A stretch of DNA of 64,000 nt from Pisaster brevispinus (GCA_023634235.1 JAMKCF010000163.1:1-64000), one strand, 5' to 3'. Positions 22,540-36,300 are shown, counted from the first letter of the stretch. Numbers and translations are program-made. The notes: a model not told the origin generated them from the sequence alone.

Positions 22540-25500
22540 GGAGTTATTCCCATTACCCCGGTCCGCACGACCTTGTCTCGCAGCCGGTTTTTTTTTTTTT
22601 TTGGGGGGGGGTCAATTTCTGTTAGGGGTAGGGCTTACATCCAGGCCGCTCGCCTCGCCTACAGAGTCGTCAGCAACCCCAAACTCACGGTAGAGAGAGC
22701 CCTTGAGACGGGCTTTACAGTGGTGCTAAACTTGTGCAGATCCGATATTGCCTTGGGGGTGATTTAACCATCCTTATTTTATGTTTGTCTCTTTTACATC
22801 AAATTCGAGATGAAGCTGTTTTGCGGGGCCTTTGTAGCGTCCCCGTTTGCTGGTCTTTTCCGGTGTAAAACCTGCCCGCATTGGCCGTAAAAGTCCAATT
22901 TCCGGGTGCGGGGATACCTAAGGAAGATTCAGGCGAAAATTTCATGTCTCTAGCATGCCTAGATCGGGAGTTATTCCCAAATTCACCGCACAGTTAAATT
23001 GGGCCATTACCCCGGTCCGCACGACCTTGTCTCGCAGCCGGTTTTTGGGAGGGGTCAATTTCTGTTAGGGGTAGGGCTAACATCCAGGTCGCTCGCCTCG
23101 CCTACAGAGTCGTCAGCAACCCCAAACTCACGGTAGAGGGAGCCCTTGAGACGGGCTTTACAGTGGTGCTAAACTTGTGCAGATCCGATATTGCCTTGGG
23201 GGTGATTTGACCATCCTTATTTTGTGTTTGTCTCTTTTACAGCAAATTCGAGATGAAGCTGTTTTGCGGGGCCTTTGTAGCGTCCCCGTTTGCTGGTCTT
23301 TTCCGGTGTGAAGCCTGCCCGCAACGGCCGTAAAAGTCCAATTTCCGGATGCAGGGATACCTAAGGAAGATTCAGGTAAAAAATTCATCTCTCTAGCATG
23401 CCTAGATCGGGAGTTATTCCCATTACCCCGGTCCGCACGACCTTGTCTCGCAGCCGGTTTTTTTTTTTTTTTTGGGGGGGGGGTCAATTTCTGTTAGGGG
23501 TAGGGCTTACATCCAGGCCGCTCGCCTCGCCTACAGAGTCGTCAGCAACCCCAAACTCACGGTAGAGAGAGCCCTTGAGACGGGCTTTACAGTGGTGCTA
23601 AACTTGTGCAGATCCGATATTGCCTTGGGGGTGATTTGACCATCCTTATTTTATGTTTGTCTCTTTTACATCAAATTCGAGATGAAGCTGTTTTGCGGGG
23701 CCTTTGTAGCGTCCCCGTTTGCTGGTCTTTTCCGGTGTAAAGCCTGCCCGCATTGGCCGTAAAAGTCCAATTTCCGGGTGCGGGGATACCTAAGGAAGAT
23801 TCAGGCGAAAATTTCATCTCTCTAGCATGCCTAGATCGGGAGTTATTCCCAAATTCACCGCACAGTTAAATTGGGCCAAAACCCCGGTCCGCACGACCTT
23901 GTCTCGCAGCCGGTTTTTGGGAGGGGTCAATTTCTGTTAGGGGTAGGGCTAACATCCAGGTCGCTCACCTCGCCTACAGAGTCGTCAGCAACCCCAAACT
24001 CACGGTAGAGGGAGCCCTTGAGACGGGCTTTACAGTGGTGCTAAACTTGTGCAGATCCGATATTGCCTTGGGGGTGATTTGACCATCCTTATTTTGTGTT
24101 TGTCTCTTTTACAGCAAATTCGAGATGAAGCTGTTTTGCGGGGCCTTTGTAGCGTCCCCGTTTGCTGGTCTTTTCCGGTGTGAAGCCTGCCCGCAACGGC
24201 CGTAAAAGTCCAATTTCCGGATGCAGGGATACCTAAGGAAGATTCAGGTAAAAAATTCATCTCTCTAGCATGCCTAGATCGGGAGTTATTCCCATTACCC
24301 CGGTCCGCACGACCTTGTCTCGCAGCCGGTTTTTTTTTTTTTGGGGGGGGGGTCAATTTCTGTTAGGGGTAGGGCTTACATCCAGGCCGCTTGCCTCGCC
24401 TACAGAGTCGTCAGCAACCCCAAACTCACGGTATAGAGAGCCCTTGAGACGGGCTTTACAGTGCTGCTAAACTTGTGCAGATCCGATATTGCCTTGGGGG
24501 TGATTTAACCATCCTTATTTTAGGTTTGTCTCTTTTACATCAAATTCGAGATGAAGCTGTTTTGCGGGGCCTTTGTAGCGTCCCCGTTTGCTGGTCTTTT
24601 CCGGTGTAAAACCTGCCCGCATTGGCCGTAAAAGTCCAATTTCCGGGTGCGGGGATACCTAAGGAAGATTCAGGCGAAAATTTCATGTCTCTAGCATGCC
24701 TAGATCGGGAGTTATTCCCAAATTCACCGCACAGTTAAATTGGGCCATTACCCCGGTCCGCACGACCTTGTCTCGCAGCCGGTTTTTGGGAGGGGTCAAT
24801 TTCTGTTAGGGGTAGGGCTAACATCCAGGTCGCTCGCCTCGCCTACAGAGTCGTCAGCAACCCCAAACTCACGGTAGAGGGAGCCCTTGAGACGGGCTTT
24901 ACAGTGGTGCTAAACTTGTGCAGATCCGATATTGCCTTGGGGGTGATTTGACCATCCTTATTTTGTGTTTGTCTCTTTTACAGCAAATTCGAGATGAAGC
25001 TGTTTTGCGGGGCCTTTGTAGCGTCCCCGTTTGCTGGTCTTTTCCGGTGTGAAGCCTGCCCGCAATGGCCGTAAAAGTCCAATTTCCGGATGCAGGGATA
25101 CCTAAGGAAGATTCAGGTAAAAAATTCATCTCTCTAGCATGCCTAGATCGGGAGTTATTCCCATTACCCCGGTCCGCACGACCTTGTCTCGCAGCCGGTT
25201 TTTTTTTTTTTTTTGGGGGGGGTCAATTTCTGTTAGGGGTAGGGCTTACATCCAGGCCGCTCGCCTCGCCTACAGAGTCGTCAGCAACCCCAAACTCACG
25301 GTAGAGAGAGCCCTTGAGACGGGCTTTACAGTGGTGCTAAACTTGTGCAGATCCGATATTGCCTTGGGGGTGATTTGACCATCCTTATTTTATGTTTGTC
25401 TCTTTTACATCAAATTCGAGATGAAGCTGTTTTGCGGGGCCTTTGTAGCGTCCCCGTTTGCTGGTCTTTTCCGGTGTAAAGCCTGCCCGCATTGGCCGTA

Positions 25501-26020
25501 AAAGTCCAATTTCCGGGTGCGGGGATACCTAAGGAAGATTCAGGCGAAAATTTCATCTCTCTAGCATGCCTAGATCGGGAGTTATTCCCAAATTCACCGC
25601 ACAGTTAAATTGGGCCAAAACCCCGGTCCGCACGACCTTGTCTCGCAGCCGGTTTTTGGGAGGGGTCAATTTCTGTTAGGGGTAGGGCTAACATCCAGGT
25701 CGCTCACCTCGCCTACAGAGTCGTCAGCAACCCCAAACTCACGGTAGAGGGAGCCCTTGAGACGGGCTTTACAGTGGTGCTAAACTTGTGCAGATCCGAT
25801 ATTGCCTTGGGGGTGATTTGACCATCCTTATTTTGTGTTTGTCTCTTTTACAGCAAATTCGAGATGAAGCTGTTTTGCGGGGCCTTTGTAGCGTCCCCGT
25901 TTGCTGGTCTTTTCCGGTGTGAAGCCTGCCCGCAACGGCCGTAAAAGTCCAATTTCCGGATGCAGGGATACCTAAGGAAGATTCAGGTAAAAAATTCATC
26001 TCTCTAGCATGCCTAGATCG
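22540..26020. repeat. Tandem duplication of a tetramer (two A-B dimers, about 1.74 kb x 2)
   Basis: Copies are 22540-24281 and 24282-26020. Both first B monomers have gatttaacc, gtaaaacctg and ttcatgtct. Both last A monomers (23839 and 25578) have gccaaaacc and gctcacctcg. B24282 has private changes: gcttgcctcg, ggtatagag, cagtgctgc and taggtttg. The unit of amplification is two dimers, one level above the basic repeat. Confidence 0.85.
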
Positions 26021-28628
26021 GGAGTTATTCCCATTACCCCGGTCCGCACGACCTTGTCTCGCAGCCGGTTTTTTTTTTTTTGGGGGGGGGGTCAATTTCT
26101 GTTAGGGGTAGGGCTTACATCCAGGCCGCTCGCCTCGCCTACAGAGTCGTCAGCAATCCCAAACTCACGGTAGAGAGAGCCCTTGAGACGGGCTTTACAG
26201 TGGTGCTAAACTTGTGCAGATCCGATATTGCCTTGGGGGTGATTTGACCATCCTTATTTTATGTTTGTCTCTTTTACATCAAATTCGAGATGAAGCTGTT
26301 TTGCGGGGCCTTTGTAGCGTCCCCGTTTGCTGGTCTTTTCCGGTGTAAAGCCTGCCCGCATTGGCCGTAAAAGTCCAATTTCCGGGTGCGGGGATACCTA
26401 AGGAAGATTCAGGCGAAAATTGCATCTCTCTAGCATGCCTAGATCGGGAGTTATTCCCAAATTCACCGCACAGTTAAATTGGGCCATTACCCCGGTCCGC
26501 ACGACCTTGTCTCGCAGCCGGTTTTTGGGAGGGGTCAATTTCTGTTAGGGGTAGGGCTAACATCCAGGTCGCTCGCCTCGCCTACAGAGTCGTCAGCAAC
26601 CCCAAACTCACGGTAGAGGGAGCCCTTGAGACGGGCTTTACAGTGGTGCTAAACTTGTGCAGATCCGATATTGCCTTGGGGGTGATTTGACCATCCTTAT
26701 TTTGTGTTTGTCTCTTTTACAGCAAATTCGAGATGAAGCTGTTTTGCGGGGCCTTTGTAGCGTCCCCGTTTGCTGGTCTTTTCCGGTGTGAAGCCTGCCC
26801 GCAACGGCCGTAAAAGTCCAATTTCCGGATGCAGGGATACCTAAGGAAGATTCAGGTAAAAAATTCATCTCTCTAGCATGCCTAGATCGGGAGTTATTCC
26901 CATTACCCCGGTCCGCACGACCTTGTCTCGCAGCCGGTTTTTTTTTTTTTTTTGGGGGGGTCAATTTCTGTTAGGGGTAGGGCTTACATCCAGGCCGCTC
27001 GCCTCGCCTACAGAGTCGTCAGCAACCCCAAACTCACGGTAGAGAGAGCCCTTGAGACGGGCTTTACAGTGGTGCTAAACTTGTGCAGATCCGATATTGC
27101 CTTGGGGGTGATTTGACCATCCTTATTTTATGTTTGTCTCTTTTACATCAAATTCGAGATGAAGCTGTTTTGCGGGGCCTTTGTAGCGTCCCCGTTTGCT
27201 GGTCTTTTCCGGTGTAAAGCCTGCCCGCATTGGCCGTAAAAGTCCAATTTCCGGGTGCGGGGATACCTAAGGAAGATTCAGGCGAAAATTTCATGTCTCT
27301 AGCATGCCTAGATCGGGAGTTATTCCCAAATTCACCGCACAGTTAAATTGGGCCATTACCCCGGTCCGCACGACCTTGTCTCGCAGCCGGTTTTTGGGAG
27401 GGGTCAATTTCTGTTAGGGGTAGGGCTAACATCCAGGTCGCTCGCCTCGCCTACAGAGTCGTCAGCAACCCCAAACTCACGGTAGAGGGAGCCCCTGAGA
27501 CGGGCTTTACAGTGGTGCTAAACTTGTGCAGATCCGATATTGCCTTGGGGGTGATTTGACCATCCTTATTTTGTGTTTGTCTCTTTTACAGCAAATTCGA
27601 GATGAAGCTGTTTTGCGGGGCCTTTGTAGCGTCCCCGTTTGCTGGTCTTTTCCCGTGTGAAGCCTGCCCGCAACGGCCGTAAAAGTCCAATTTCCGGATG
27701 CAGGGATACCTAAGGAAGATTCAGGTAAAAAATTCATCTCTCTAGCATGCCTAGATCGGGAGTTATTCCCATTACCCCGGTCCGCACGACCTTGTCTCGC
27801 AGCCGGTTTTTTTTTTTTTTTTGGGGGGGGGTCAATTTCTGTTAGGGGTAGGGCTTACATCCAGGCCGCTCGCCTCGCCTACAGAATCGTCAGCAACCCC
27901 AAACTCACGGTAGAGAGAGCCCTTGAGACGGGCTTTACAGTTGTGCTAAACTTGTGCAGATCCGATATTGCCTTGGGGGTGATTTGACCATCCTTATTTT
28001 ATGTTTGTCTCTTTTACATCAAATTCGAGATGAAGCTGTTTTGCGGGGCCTTTGTAGCGTCCCCGTTTGCTGGTCTTTTCCGGTGTAAAGCCTGCCCGCA
28101 TTGGCCGTAAAGTCCAATTTCCGGGTGCGGGGATACCTAAGGAAGATTCAGGCGAAAATTTCATCTCTCTAGCATGCCTAGATCGGGAGTTATTCCCAAA
28201 TTCACCGCACAGTTAAATTGGGCCATTACCCCGGTCCGCACGACCTTGTCTCGCAGCCGGTTTTTGGGAGGGGTCAATTTCTGTTAGGGGTAGGGCTAAC
28301 ATCCAGGTCGCTCGCCTCGCCTACAGAGTCGTCAGCAACCCCAAACTCACGGTAGAGGGAGCCCTTGAGACGGGCTTTACAGTGGTGCTAAACTTGTGCA
28401 GATCCGATATTGCCTTGGGGGTGATTTGACCATCCTTATTTTGTGTTTGTCTCTTTTACAGCAAATTCGAGATGAAGCTGTTTTGCGGGGCCTTTGTAGC
28501 GTCCCCGTTTGCTGGTCTTTTCCGGTGTGAAGCCTGCCCGAAACGGCCGTAAAAGTCCAATTTCCGGATGCAGGGATACCTAAGGAAGATTCAGGTAAAA
28601 AATTCATCTCTCTAGCATGCCTAGATCG

Positions 28629-30037
28629 GGAGTTATTCCCATTACCCCGGTCCGCACGACCTTGTCTCGCAGCCGGTTTTTTTTTTTTTTTGGGGGGGGG
28701 GTCAATTTCTGTTAGGGGTAGGGCTTACATCCAGGCCGCTCGCCTCGCCTACAGAATCGTCAGCAACCCCAAACTCACGGTAGAGAGAGCCCTTGAGACG
28801 GGCTTTACAGTTGTGCTAAACTTGTGCAGATCCGATATTGCCTTGGGGGTGATTTGACCATCCTTATTTTATGTTTGTCTCTTTTACATCAAATTCGAGA
28901 TGAAGCTGTTTTGCGGGGCCTTTGTAGCGTCCCCGTTTGCTGGTCTTTTCCGGTGTAAAGCCTGCCCGCATTGGCCGTAAAAGTCCAATTTCCGGGTGCG
29001 GGGATACCTAAGGAAGATTCAGGCGAAAATTTCATCTCTCTAGCATGCCTAGATCGGGAGTTATTCCCAAATTCACCGCACAGTTAAATTGGGCCATTAC
29101 CCCGGTCCGCACGACCTTGTCTCGCAGCCGGTTTTTGGGAGGGGTCAATTTCTGTTAGGGGTAGGGCTAACATCCAGGTCGCTCGCCTCGCCTACAGAGT
29201 CGTCAGCAACCCCAAACTCACGGTAGAGGGAGCCCTTGAGACGGGCTTTACAGTGGTGCTAAACTTGTGCAGATCCGATATTGCCTTGGGGGTGATTTGA
29301 CCATCCTTATTTTGTGTTTGTCTCTTTTACAGCAAATTCGAGATGAAGCTGTTTTGCGGGGCCTTTGTAGCGTCCCCGTTTGCTGGTCTTTTCCGGTGTG
29401 AAGCCTGCCCGAAACGGCCGTAAAAGTCCAATTTCCGGATGCAGGGATACCTAAGGAAGATTCAGGTAAAAAATTCATCTCTCTAGCATGCCTAGATCGG
29501 GAGTTATTCCCATTACCCCGGTCCGCACGACCTTGTCTCGCAGCCGGTTTTTTTTTTTTTTTTTTGGGGGGGTCAATTTCTGTTAGGGGTAGGGCTTACA
29601 TCAAGGCCGCTCGCCTCGCCTACAGAGTCGTCAGCAACCCCAAACTCACGGTAGAGAGAGCCCTTGAGACGGGCTTTACAGTGGTGCTAAACTTGTGCAG
29701 ATCCGATATTGCCTTGGGGGTGATTTGACCATCCTTATTTTATGTTTGTCTCTTTTACATCAAATTCGAGATGAAGCTGTTTTGCGGGGCCTTTGTAGCG
29801 TCCCCGTTTGCTGGTCTTTTCCGGTGTAAAGCCTGCCCGCATTGGCCGTAAAAGTCCAATTTCCGGGTGCGGGGATACCTAAGGAAGATTCAGGCGAAAA
29901 TTTCATCTCTCTAGCATGCCTAGATCGGGAGTTATTCCCAAATTCACCGCACAGTTAAATTGGGCCAAAACCCCGGTCCGCACGACCTTGTCTCGCAGCC
30001 GGTTTTTGGGAGGGGTCAATTTCTGTTAGGGTTAGGG
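28629..30037. repeat. Segment with a distant marker-matched copy at 4791-6199
   Basis: The same four-monomer haplotype is described at 4791. Here B28629 also has cagaatcg, shared with its neighbour B27759 but not with B4791. The match ends inside A29928, after TTAGGGTTAGGG and before cagttgtgc near 30123, where A6090 has cagtggtgc. The distant copy and the hybrid breakpoint therefore lie in the same monomer. Confidence 0.75.
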
Positions 30038-30370
30038 CTAACATCCAGGTCGCTCGCCTCGCCTACAGAGTCGTCAGCAACCCCAAACTCACGGTAGAGG
30101 GAGCCCTTGAGACGGGCTTTACAGTTGTGCTAAACTTGTGCAGATCCGATATTGCCTTGGTGGTGATTTGACCATCCTTATTTTATGTTTGTCTCTTTTA
30201 CATCAAATTCGAGATGAAGCTGTTTTGCGGGGCCTTTGTAGCGTCCCCGTTTGCTGGTCTTTTCCGGTGTAAAGCCTGCCCGCATTGGCCGTAAAAGTCC
30301 AATTTCCGGGTGCGGGGATACCTAAGGAAGATTCAGGCGAAAATTTCATCTCTCTAGCATGCCTAGATCA
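29928..30370. repeat. Hybrid monomer, A 5' half and B 3' half
   Basis: The first part is A (27-bp segment, T5 tract, gctaac, agagggag). From cagttgtgc onwards it is B-type (ttattttatg, ACAT, gcattggcc, gggtgcgggg, gcgaaaa). The 3' half resembles B28629, which also has cagttgtgc. It is followed directly by another A, so the event broke the A-B alternation by deleting the equivalent of one B monomer. Confidence 0.88.
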
Positions 30371-33300
30371 GGAGTTATTCCCAAATTCACCGCACAGTTA
30401 AATTGGGCCATTACCCCGGTCCGCACGACCTTGTCTCGCAGCCGGTTTTTGGGAGGGGTCAATTTCTGTTAGGGGTAGGGCTAACATCCAGGTCGCTCGC
30501 CTCGCCTACAGAGTCGTCAGCAACCCCAAACTCACGGTAGAGGGAGCCCTTGAGACGGGCTTTACAGTGGTGCTAAACTTGTGCAGATCCGATATTGCCT
30601 TGGGGGTGATTTGACCATCCTTATTTTGTGTTTGTCTCTTTTACAGCAAATTCGAGATGAAGCTGTTATGCGGGGCCTTTGTAGCGTCCCCGTTTGCTGG
30701 TCTTTTCTGGTGTGAAGCCTGCCCGCAACGGCCGTAAAAGTCCAATTTCCGGATGCAGGGATACCTAAGGAAGATTCAGGTAAAAAATTCATCTCTCTAG
30801 CATGCCTAGATCGGGAGTTATTCCCATTACCCCGGTCCGCACGACCTTGTCTCGCAGCCGTTTTTTTTTTTTTTTTGGGGGGGGTCAATTTCTGTTAGGG
30901 GTAGGGCTTACATCCAGGCCGCTCGCCTCGCCTACAGAGTCGTCAGCAACCCCAAACTCACGGTAGAGAGAGCCCTTGAGACGGGCTTTACAGTGGTGCT
31001 AAACTTGTGCAGATCCGATATTGCCTTGGGGGTGATTTGACCATCCTTATTTTATGTTTGTCTCTTTTACATCAAATTCGAGATGAAGCTGTTTTGCGGG
31101 GCCTTTGTAGCGTCCCCGTTTGCTGGTCTTTTCCGGTGTAAAGCCTGCCCGCATTGGCCGTAAAAGTCCAATTTCCGGGTGCGGGGATACCTAAGGAAGA
31201 TTCAGGCGAAAATGTCATCTCTCTAGCATGCCTAGATCGGGAGTTATTCCCAAATTCACCGCACAGTTAAATTGGGCCATTACCCCGGTCCGCACGACCT
31301 TGTCTCGCAGCCGGTTTTTGGGAGGGGTCAATTTCTGTTAGGGGTAGGGCTAACATCCAGGTCGCTCGCCTCGCCTACAGAGTCGTCAGCAACCCCAAAC
31401 TCACGGTAGAGGGAGCCCTTGAGACGGGCTTTACAGTGGTGCTAAACTTGTGCAGATCCGATATTGCCTTGGGGGTGATTTGACCATCCTTATTTTGTGT
31501 TTGTCTCTTTTACAGCAAATTCGAGATGAAGCTGTTATGCGGGGCCTTTGTAGCGTCCCCGTTTGCTGGTCTTTTCTGGTGTGAAGCCTGCCCGCAACGG
31601 CCGTAAAAGTCCAATTTACGGATGCAGGGATACCTATGGAAGATTCAGGTAAAAAATTCATCTCTCTAGCATGCCTAGATCGGGAGTTATTCCCATTACC
31701 CCGGTCCGCACGACCTTGTCTCGCAGCCGTTTTTTTTTTTTTTTTTGGGGGGGGTCAATTTCTGTTAGGGGTAGGGCTTACATCCAGGCCGCTCGCCTCG
31801 CCTACAGAGTCGTCAGCAACCCCAAACTCACGGTAGAGAGAGCCCTTGAGACGGGCTTTACAGTGGTGCTAAACTTGTGCAGATCCGATATTGCCTTGGG
31901 GGTGATTTGACCATCCTTATTTTATGTTTGTCTCTTTTACATCAAATTCGAGATGAAGCTGTTTTGCGGGGCCTTTGTAGCGTCCCCGTTTGCTGGTCTT
32001 TTCCGGTGTAAAGCCTGCCCGCATTGGCCGTAAAAGTCCAATTTCCGGGTGCGGGGATACCTAAGGAAGATTCAGGCGAAAATGTCATCTCTCTAGCATG
32101 CCTAGATCGGGAGTTATTCCCAAATTCACCGCACAGTTAAATTGGGCCATTACCCCGGTCCGCACGACCTTGTCTCGCAGCCGGTTTTTGGGAGGGGTCA
32201 ATTTCTGTTAGGGGTAGGGCTAACATCCAGGTCGCTCGCCTCGCCTACAGAGTCGTCAGCAACCCCAAACTCACGGTAGAGGGAGCCCTTGAGACGGGCT
32301 TTACAGTGGTGCTAAACTTGTGCAGATCCGATATTGCCTTGGGGGTGATTTGACCATCCTTATTTTGTGTCTGTCTCTTTTACAGCAAATTCGAGATGAA
32401 GCTGTTTTGCGGGGCCTTTGTAGCGTCCCCGTTTGCTGGTCTTTTCCGGTGTGAAGCCTGCCCGCAACGGCCGTAAAAGTCCAATTTCCGGATGCAGGGA
32501 TACCTAAGGAAGATTCAGGTAAAAAATTCATCTCTCTAGCATGCCTAGATCGGGAGTTATTCCCATTACCCCGGTCCGCACGACCTTGTCTCGCAGCCGG
32601 TTTTTTTTTTTTTTGGGGGGGGGGTCAATTTCTGTTAGGGGTAGGGCTTACATCCAGGCCGCTCGCCTCGCCTACAGAGTTGTCAGCAACCCCAAACTCA
32701 CGGTAGAGAGAGCCCTTGAGACGGGCTTTACAGTGGTGCTAAACTTGTGCAGATCCGATATTGTCTTGGGGGTGATTTGACCATCCTTATTTTATGTTTG
32801 TCTCTTTTACATCAAATTCGAGATGAAGCTGTTTTGCGGGGCCTTTGTAGCGTCCCCGTTTGCTGGTCTTTTCCGGTGTAAAGCCTGCCCGCATTGGCCG
32901 TAAAAGTCCAATTTCCGGGTGCGGGGATACCTAAGGAAGATTCAGGCGAAAATTTAATCTCTCTAGCATGCCTAGATCGGGAGTTATTCCCAAATTCACC
33001 GCACAGTTAAATTGGGCCATTACCCCGGTCCGCACGACCTTGTCTCGCAGCCGGTTTTTGGGAGGGGTCAATTTCTGTTAGGGGTAGGGCTAACATCCAG
33101 GTCGCTCGCCTCGCCTACAGAGTCGTCAGCAACCCCAAACTCACGGTAGAGGGAGCCCTTGAGACGGGCTTTACAGTGGTGCTAAACTTGTGCAGATCCG
33201 ATATTGCCTTGGGGGTGATTTGACCATCCTTATTTTGTGTTTGTCTCTTTTACAGCAAATTCGAGATGAAGCTGTTATGCGGGGCCTTTGTAGCGTCCCC

Positions 33301-36300
33301 GTTTGCTGGTCTTTTCTGGTGTGAAGCCTGCCCGCAACGGCCGTAAAAGTCCAATTTCCGGATGCAGGGATACCTAAGGAAGATTCAGGTAAAAAATTCA
33401 TCTCTCTAGCATGCCTAGATCGGGAGTTATTCCCATTACCCCGGTCCGCACGACCTTGTCTCGCAGCCGTTTTTTTTTTTTTTTTTGGGGGGGGTCAATT
33501 TCTGTTAGGGGTAGGGCTTACATCCAGGCCGCTCGCCTCGCCTACAGAGTCGTCAGCAACCCCAAACTCACGGTAGAGAGAGCCCTTGAGACGGGCTTTA
33601 CAGTGGTGCTAAACTTGTGCAGATCCGATATTGCCTTGGGGGTGATTTGACCATCCTTATTTTATGTTTGTCTCTTTTACATCAAATTCGAGATGAAGCT
33701 GTTTTGCGGGGCCTTTGTAGCGTCCCCGTTTGCTGGTCTTTTCCGGTGTAAAGCCTGCCCGCATTGGCCGTAAAAGTCCAATTTCCGGGTGCGGGGATAC
33801 CTAAGGAAGATTCAGGCGAAAATGTCATCTCTCTAGCATGCCTAGATCGGGAGTTATTCCCAAATTCACCGCACAGTTAAATTGGGCCATTACCCCGGTC
33901 CGCACGACCTTGTCTCGCAGCCGGTTTTTGGGAGGGGTCAATTTCTGTTAGGGGTAGGGCTAACATCCAGGTCGCTCGCCTCGCCTACAGAGTCGTCAGC
34001 AACCCCAAACTCACGGTAGAGGGAGCCCTTGAGACGGGCTTTACAGTGGTGCTAAACTTGTGCAGATCCGATATTGCCTTGGGGGTGATTTGACCATCCT
34101 TATTTTGTGTCTGTCTCTTTTACAGCAAATTCGAGATGAAGCTGTTTTGCGGGGCCTTTGTAGCGTCCCCGTTTGCTGGTCTTTTCCGGTGTGAAGCCTG
34201 CCCGCAACGGCCGTAAAAGTCCAATTTCCGGATGCAGGGATACCTAAGGAAGATTCAGGTAAAAAATTCATCTCTCTAGCATGCCTAGATCGGGAGTTAT
34301 TCCCATTACCCCGGTCCGCACGACCTTGTCTCGCAGCCGGTTTTTTTTTTTTTTTTTTGGGGGGGGTCAATTTCTGTTAGGGGTAGGGCTTACATCCAGG
34401 CCGCTCGCCTCGCCTACAGAGTTGTCAGCAACCCCAAACTCACGGTAGAGAGAGCCCTTGAGACGGGCTTTACAGTGGTGCTAAACTTGTGCAGATCCGA
34501 TATTGTCTTGGGGGTGATTTGACCATCCTTATTTTATGTTTGTCTCTTTTACATCAAATTCGAGATGAAGCTGTTTTGCGGGGCCTTTGTAGCGTCCCCG
34601 TTTGCTGGTCTTTTCCGGTGTAAAGCCTGCCCGCATTGGCCGTAAAAGTCCAATTTCCGGGTGCGGGGATACCTAAGGAAGATTCAGGCGAAAATTTAAT
34701 CTCTCTAGCATGCCTAGATCGGGAGTTATTCCCAAATTCACCGCACAGTTAAATTGGGCCATTACCCCGGTCCGCACGACCTTGTCTCGCAGCCGGTTTT
34801 TGGGAGGGGTCAATTTCTGTTAGGGGTAGGGCTAACATCCAGGTCGCTCACCTCGCCTACAGAGTCGTCAGCAACCCCAAACTCACAGTAGAGGGAGCCC
34901 TTGAGACGGGCTTTACAGTGGTGCTAAACTTGTGCAGATCCGATATTGCCTTGGGGGTGATTTGACCATCCTTATTTTGTGTTTGTCTCTTTTACAGCAA
35001 ATTCGAGATGAAGCTGTTTTGCGGGGCCTTTGTAGCGTCCCCGTTTGCTGGTTTTTTCCGGTATGAAGCCTGCCCGCAACGGCCGTAAAAGTCCAATTTC
35101 CGGATGCAGGGATACCTAAGGAAGATTCAGGTAAAAAATTCATCTCTCTAGCATGCCTAGATCGGGAGTTATTCCCATTACCCCGGTCCGCACGACCTTG
35201 TCTCGCAGCCGGTTTTTTTTTTTTTTTTTGGGGGGGGTCAATTTCTGTTAGGGGTAGGGCTTACATCCAGGCCGCTCGCCTCGCCTACAGAGTTGTCAGC
35301 AACCCCAAACTCACGGTAGAGAGAGCCCTTGAGACGGGCTTTACAGTGGTGCTAAACTTGTGCAGATCCGATATTGCCTTGGGGGTGATTTGACCATCCT
35401 TATTTTATGTTTGTCTCTTTTACATCAAATTCGAGATGAAGCTGTTTTGCGGGGCCTTTGTAGCGTCCCCGTTTGCTGGTCTTTTCCGGTGTAAAGCCTG
35501 CCCGCATTGGCCGTAAAAGTCCAATTTCCGGGTGCGGGGATACCTAAGGAAGATTCAGGCGAAAATTTCATCTCTCTAGCATGCCTAGATCGGGAGTTAT
35601 TCCCAAATTCACCGCACAGTTAAATTGGGCCATTACCCCGGTCCGCACGACCTTGTCTCGCAGCCGGTTTTTGGGAGGGGTCAATTTCTGTTAGGGGTAG
35701 GGCTAACATCCAGGTCGCTCACCTCGCCTACAGAGTCGTCAGCAACCCCAAACTCACGGTAGAGGGAGCCCTTGAGACGGGCTTTACAGTGGTGCTAAAC
35801 TTGTGCAGATCCAATATTGCCTTGGGGGTGATTTGACCATCCTTATTTTGTGTTTGTCTCTTTTACAGCAAATTCGAGATGAAGCTGTTTTGCGGGGCCT
35901 TTGTAGCGTCCCCGTTTGCTGGTCTTTTCCGGTGTGAAGCCTGCCGGCAACGGCCGTAAAAGTCCAATTTCCGGATGCAGGGATACCTAAGGAAGATTCA
36001 GGTAAAAAATTCATCTCTCTAGCATGCCTAGATCGGGAGTTATTCCCATTACCCCGGTCCGCACGACCTTGTCTCGCAGCCGGTTTTTTTTTTTTTTTGG
36101 GGGGGGTCAATTTCTGTTAGGGGTAGGGCTTACATCCAGGCCGCTCGCCTCGCCTACAGAGTCGTCAGCAACCCCAAACTCACGGTAGAGAGAGCCCTTG
36201 AGACGGGCTTTACAGTGGTGCTAAACTTGTGCAGATCCGATATTGCCTTGGGGGTGATTTGACCATCCTTATTTTATGTTTGTCTCTTTTACATCAAATT

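Larger units (their letters stand above)
19490..30370. repeat. Regular A-B dimer block
   Basis: Starts are A19490, B19933, A20359, B20802, A21230, B21673, A22097, B22540, A22967, B23410, A23839, B24282, A24708, B25151, A25578, B26021, A26447, B26890, A27316, B27759, A28186, B28629, A29057, B29500, A29928. A21230 is a mosaic: A tract, then B-type agagagag, ttattttgtg with ACAT, and cctgtgtgaag. B27759 has lost one A in gccgtaaagtcc near 28108. A29928 is a hybrid and is listed separately. Confidence 0.94.
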
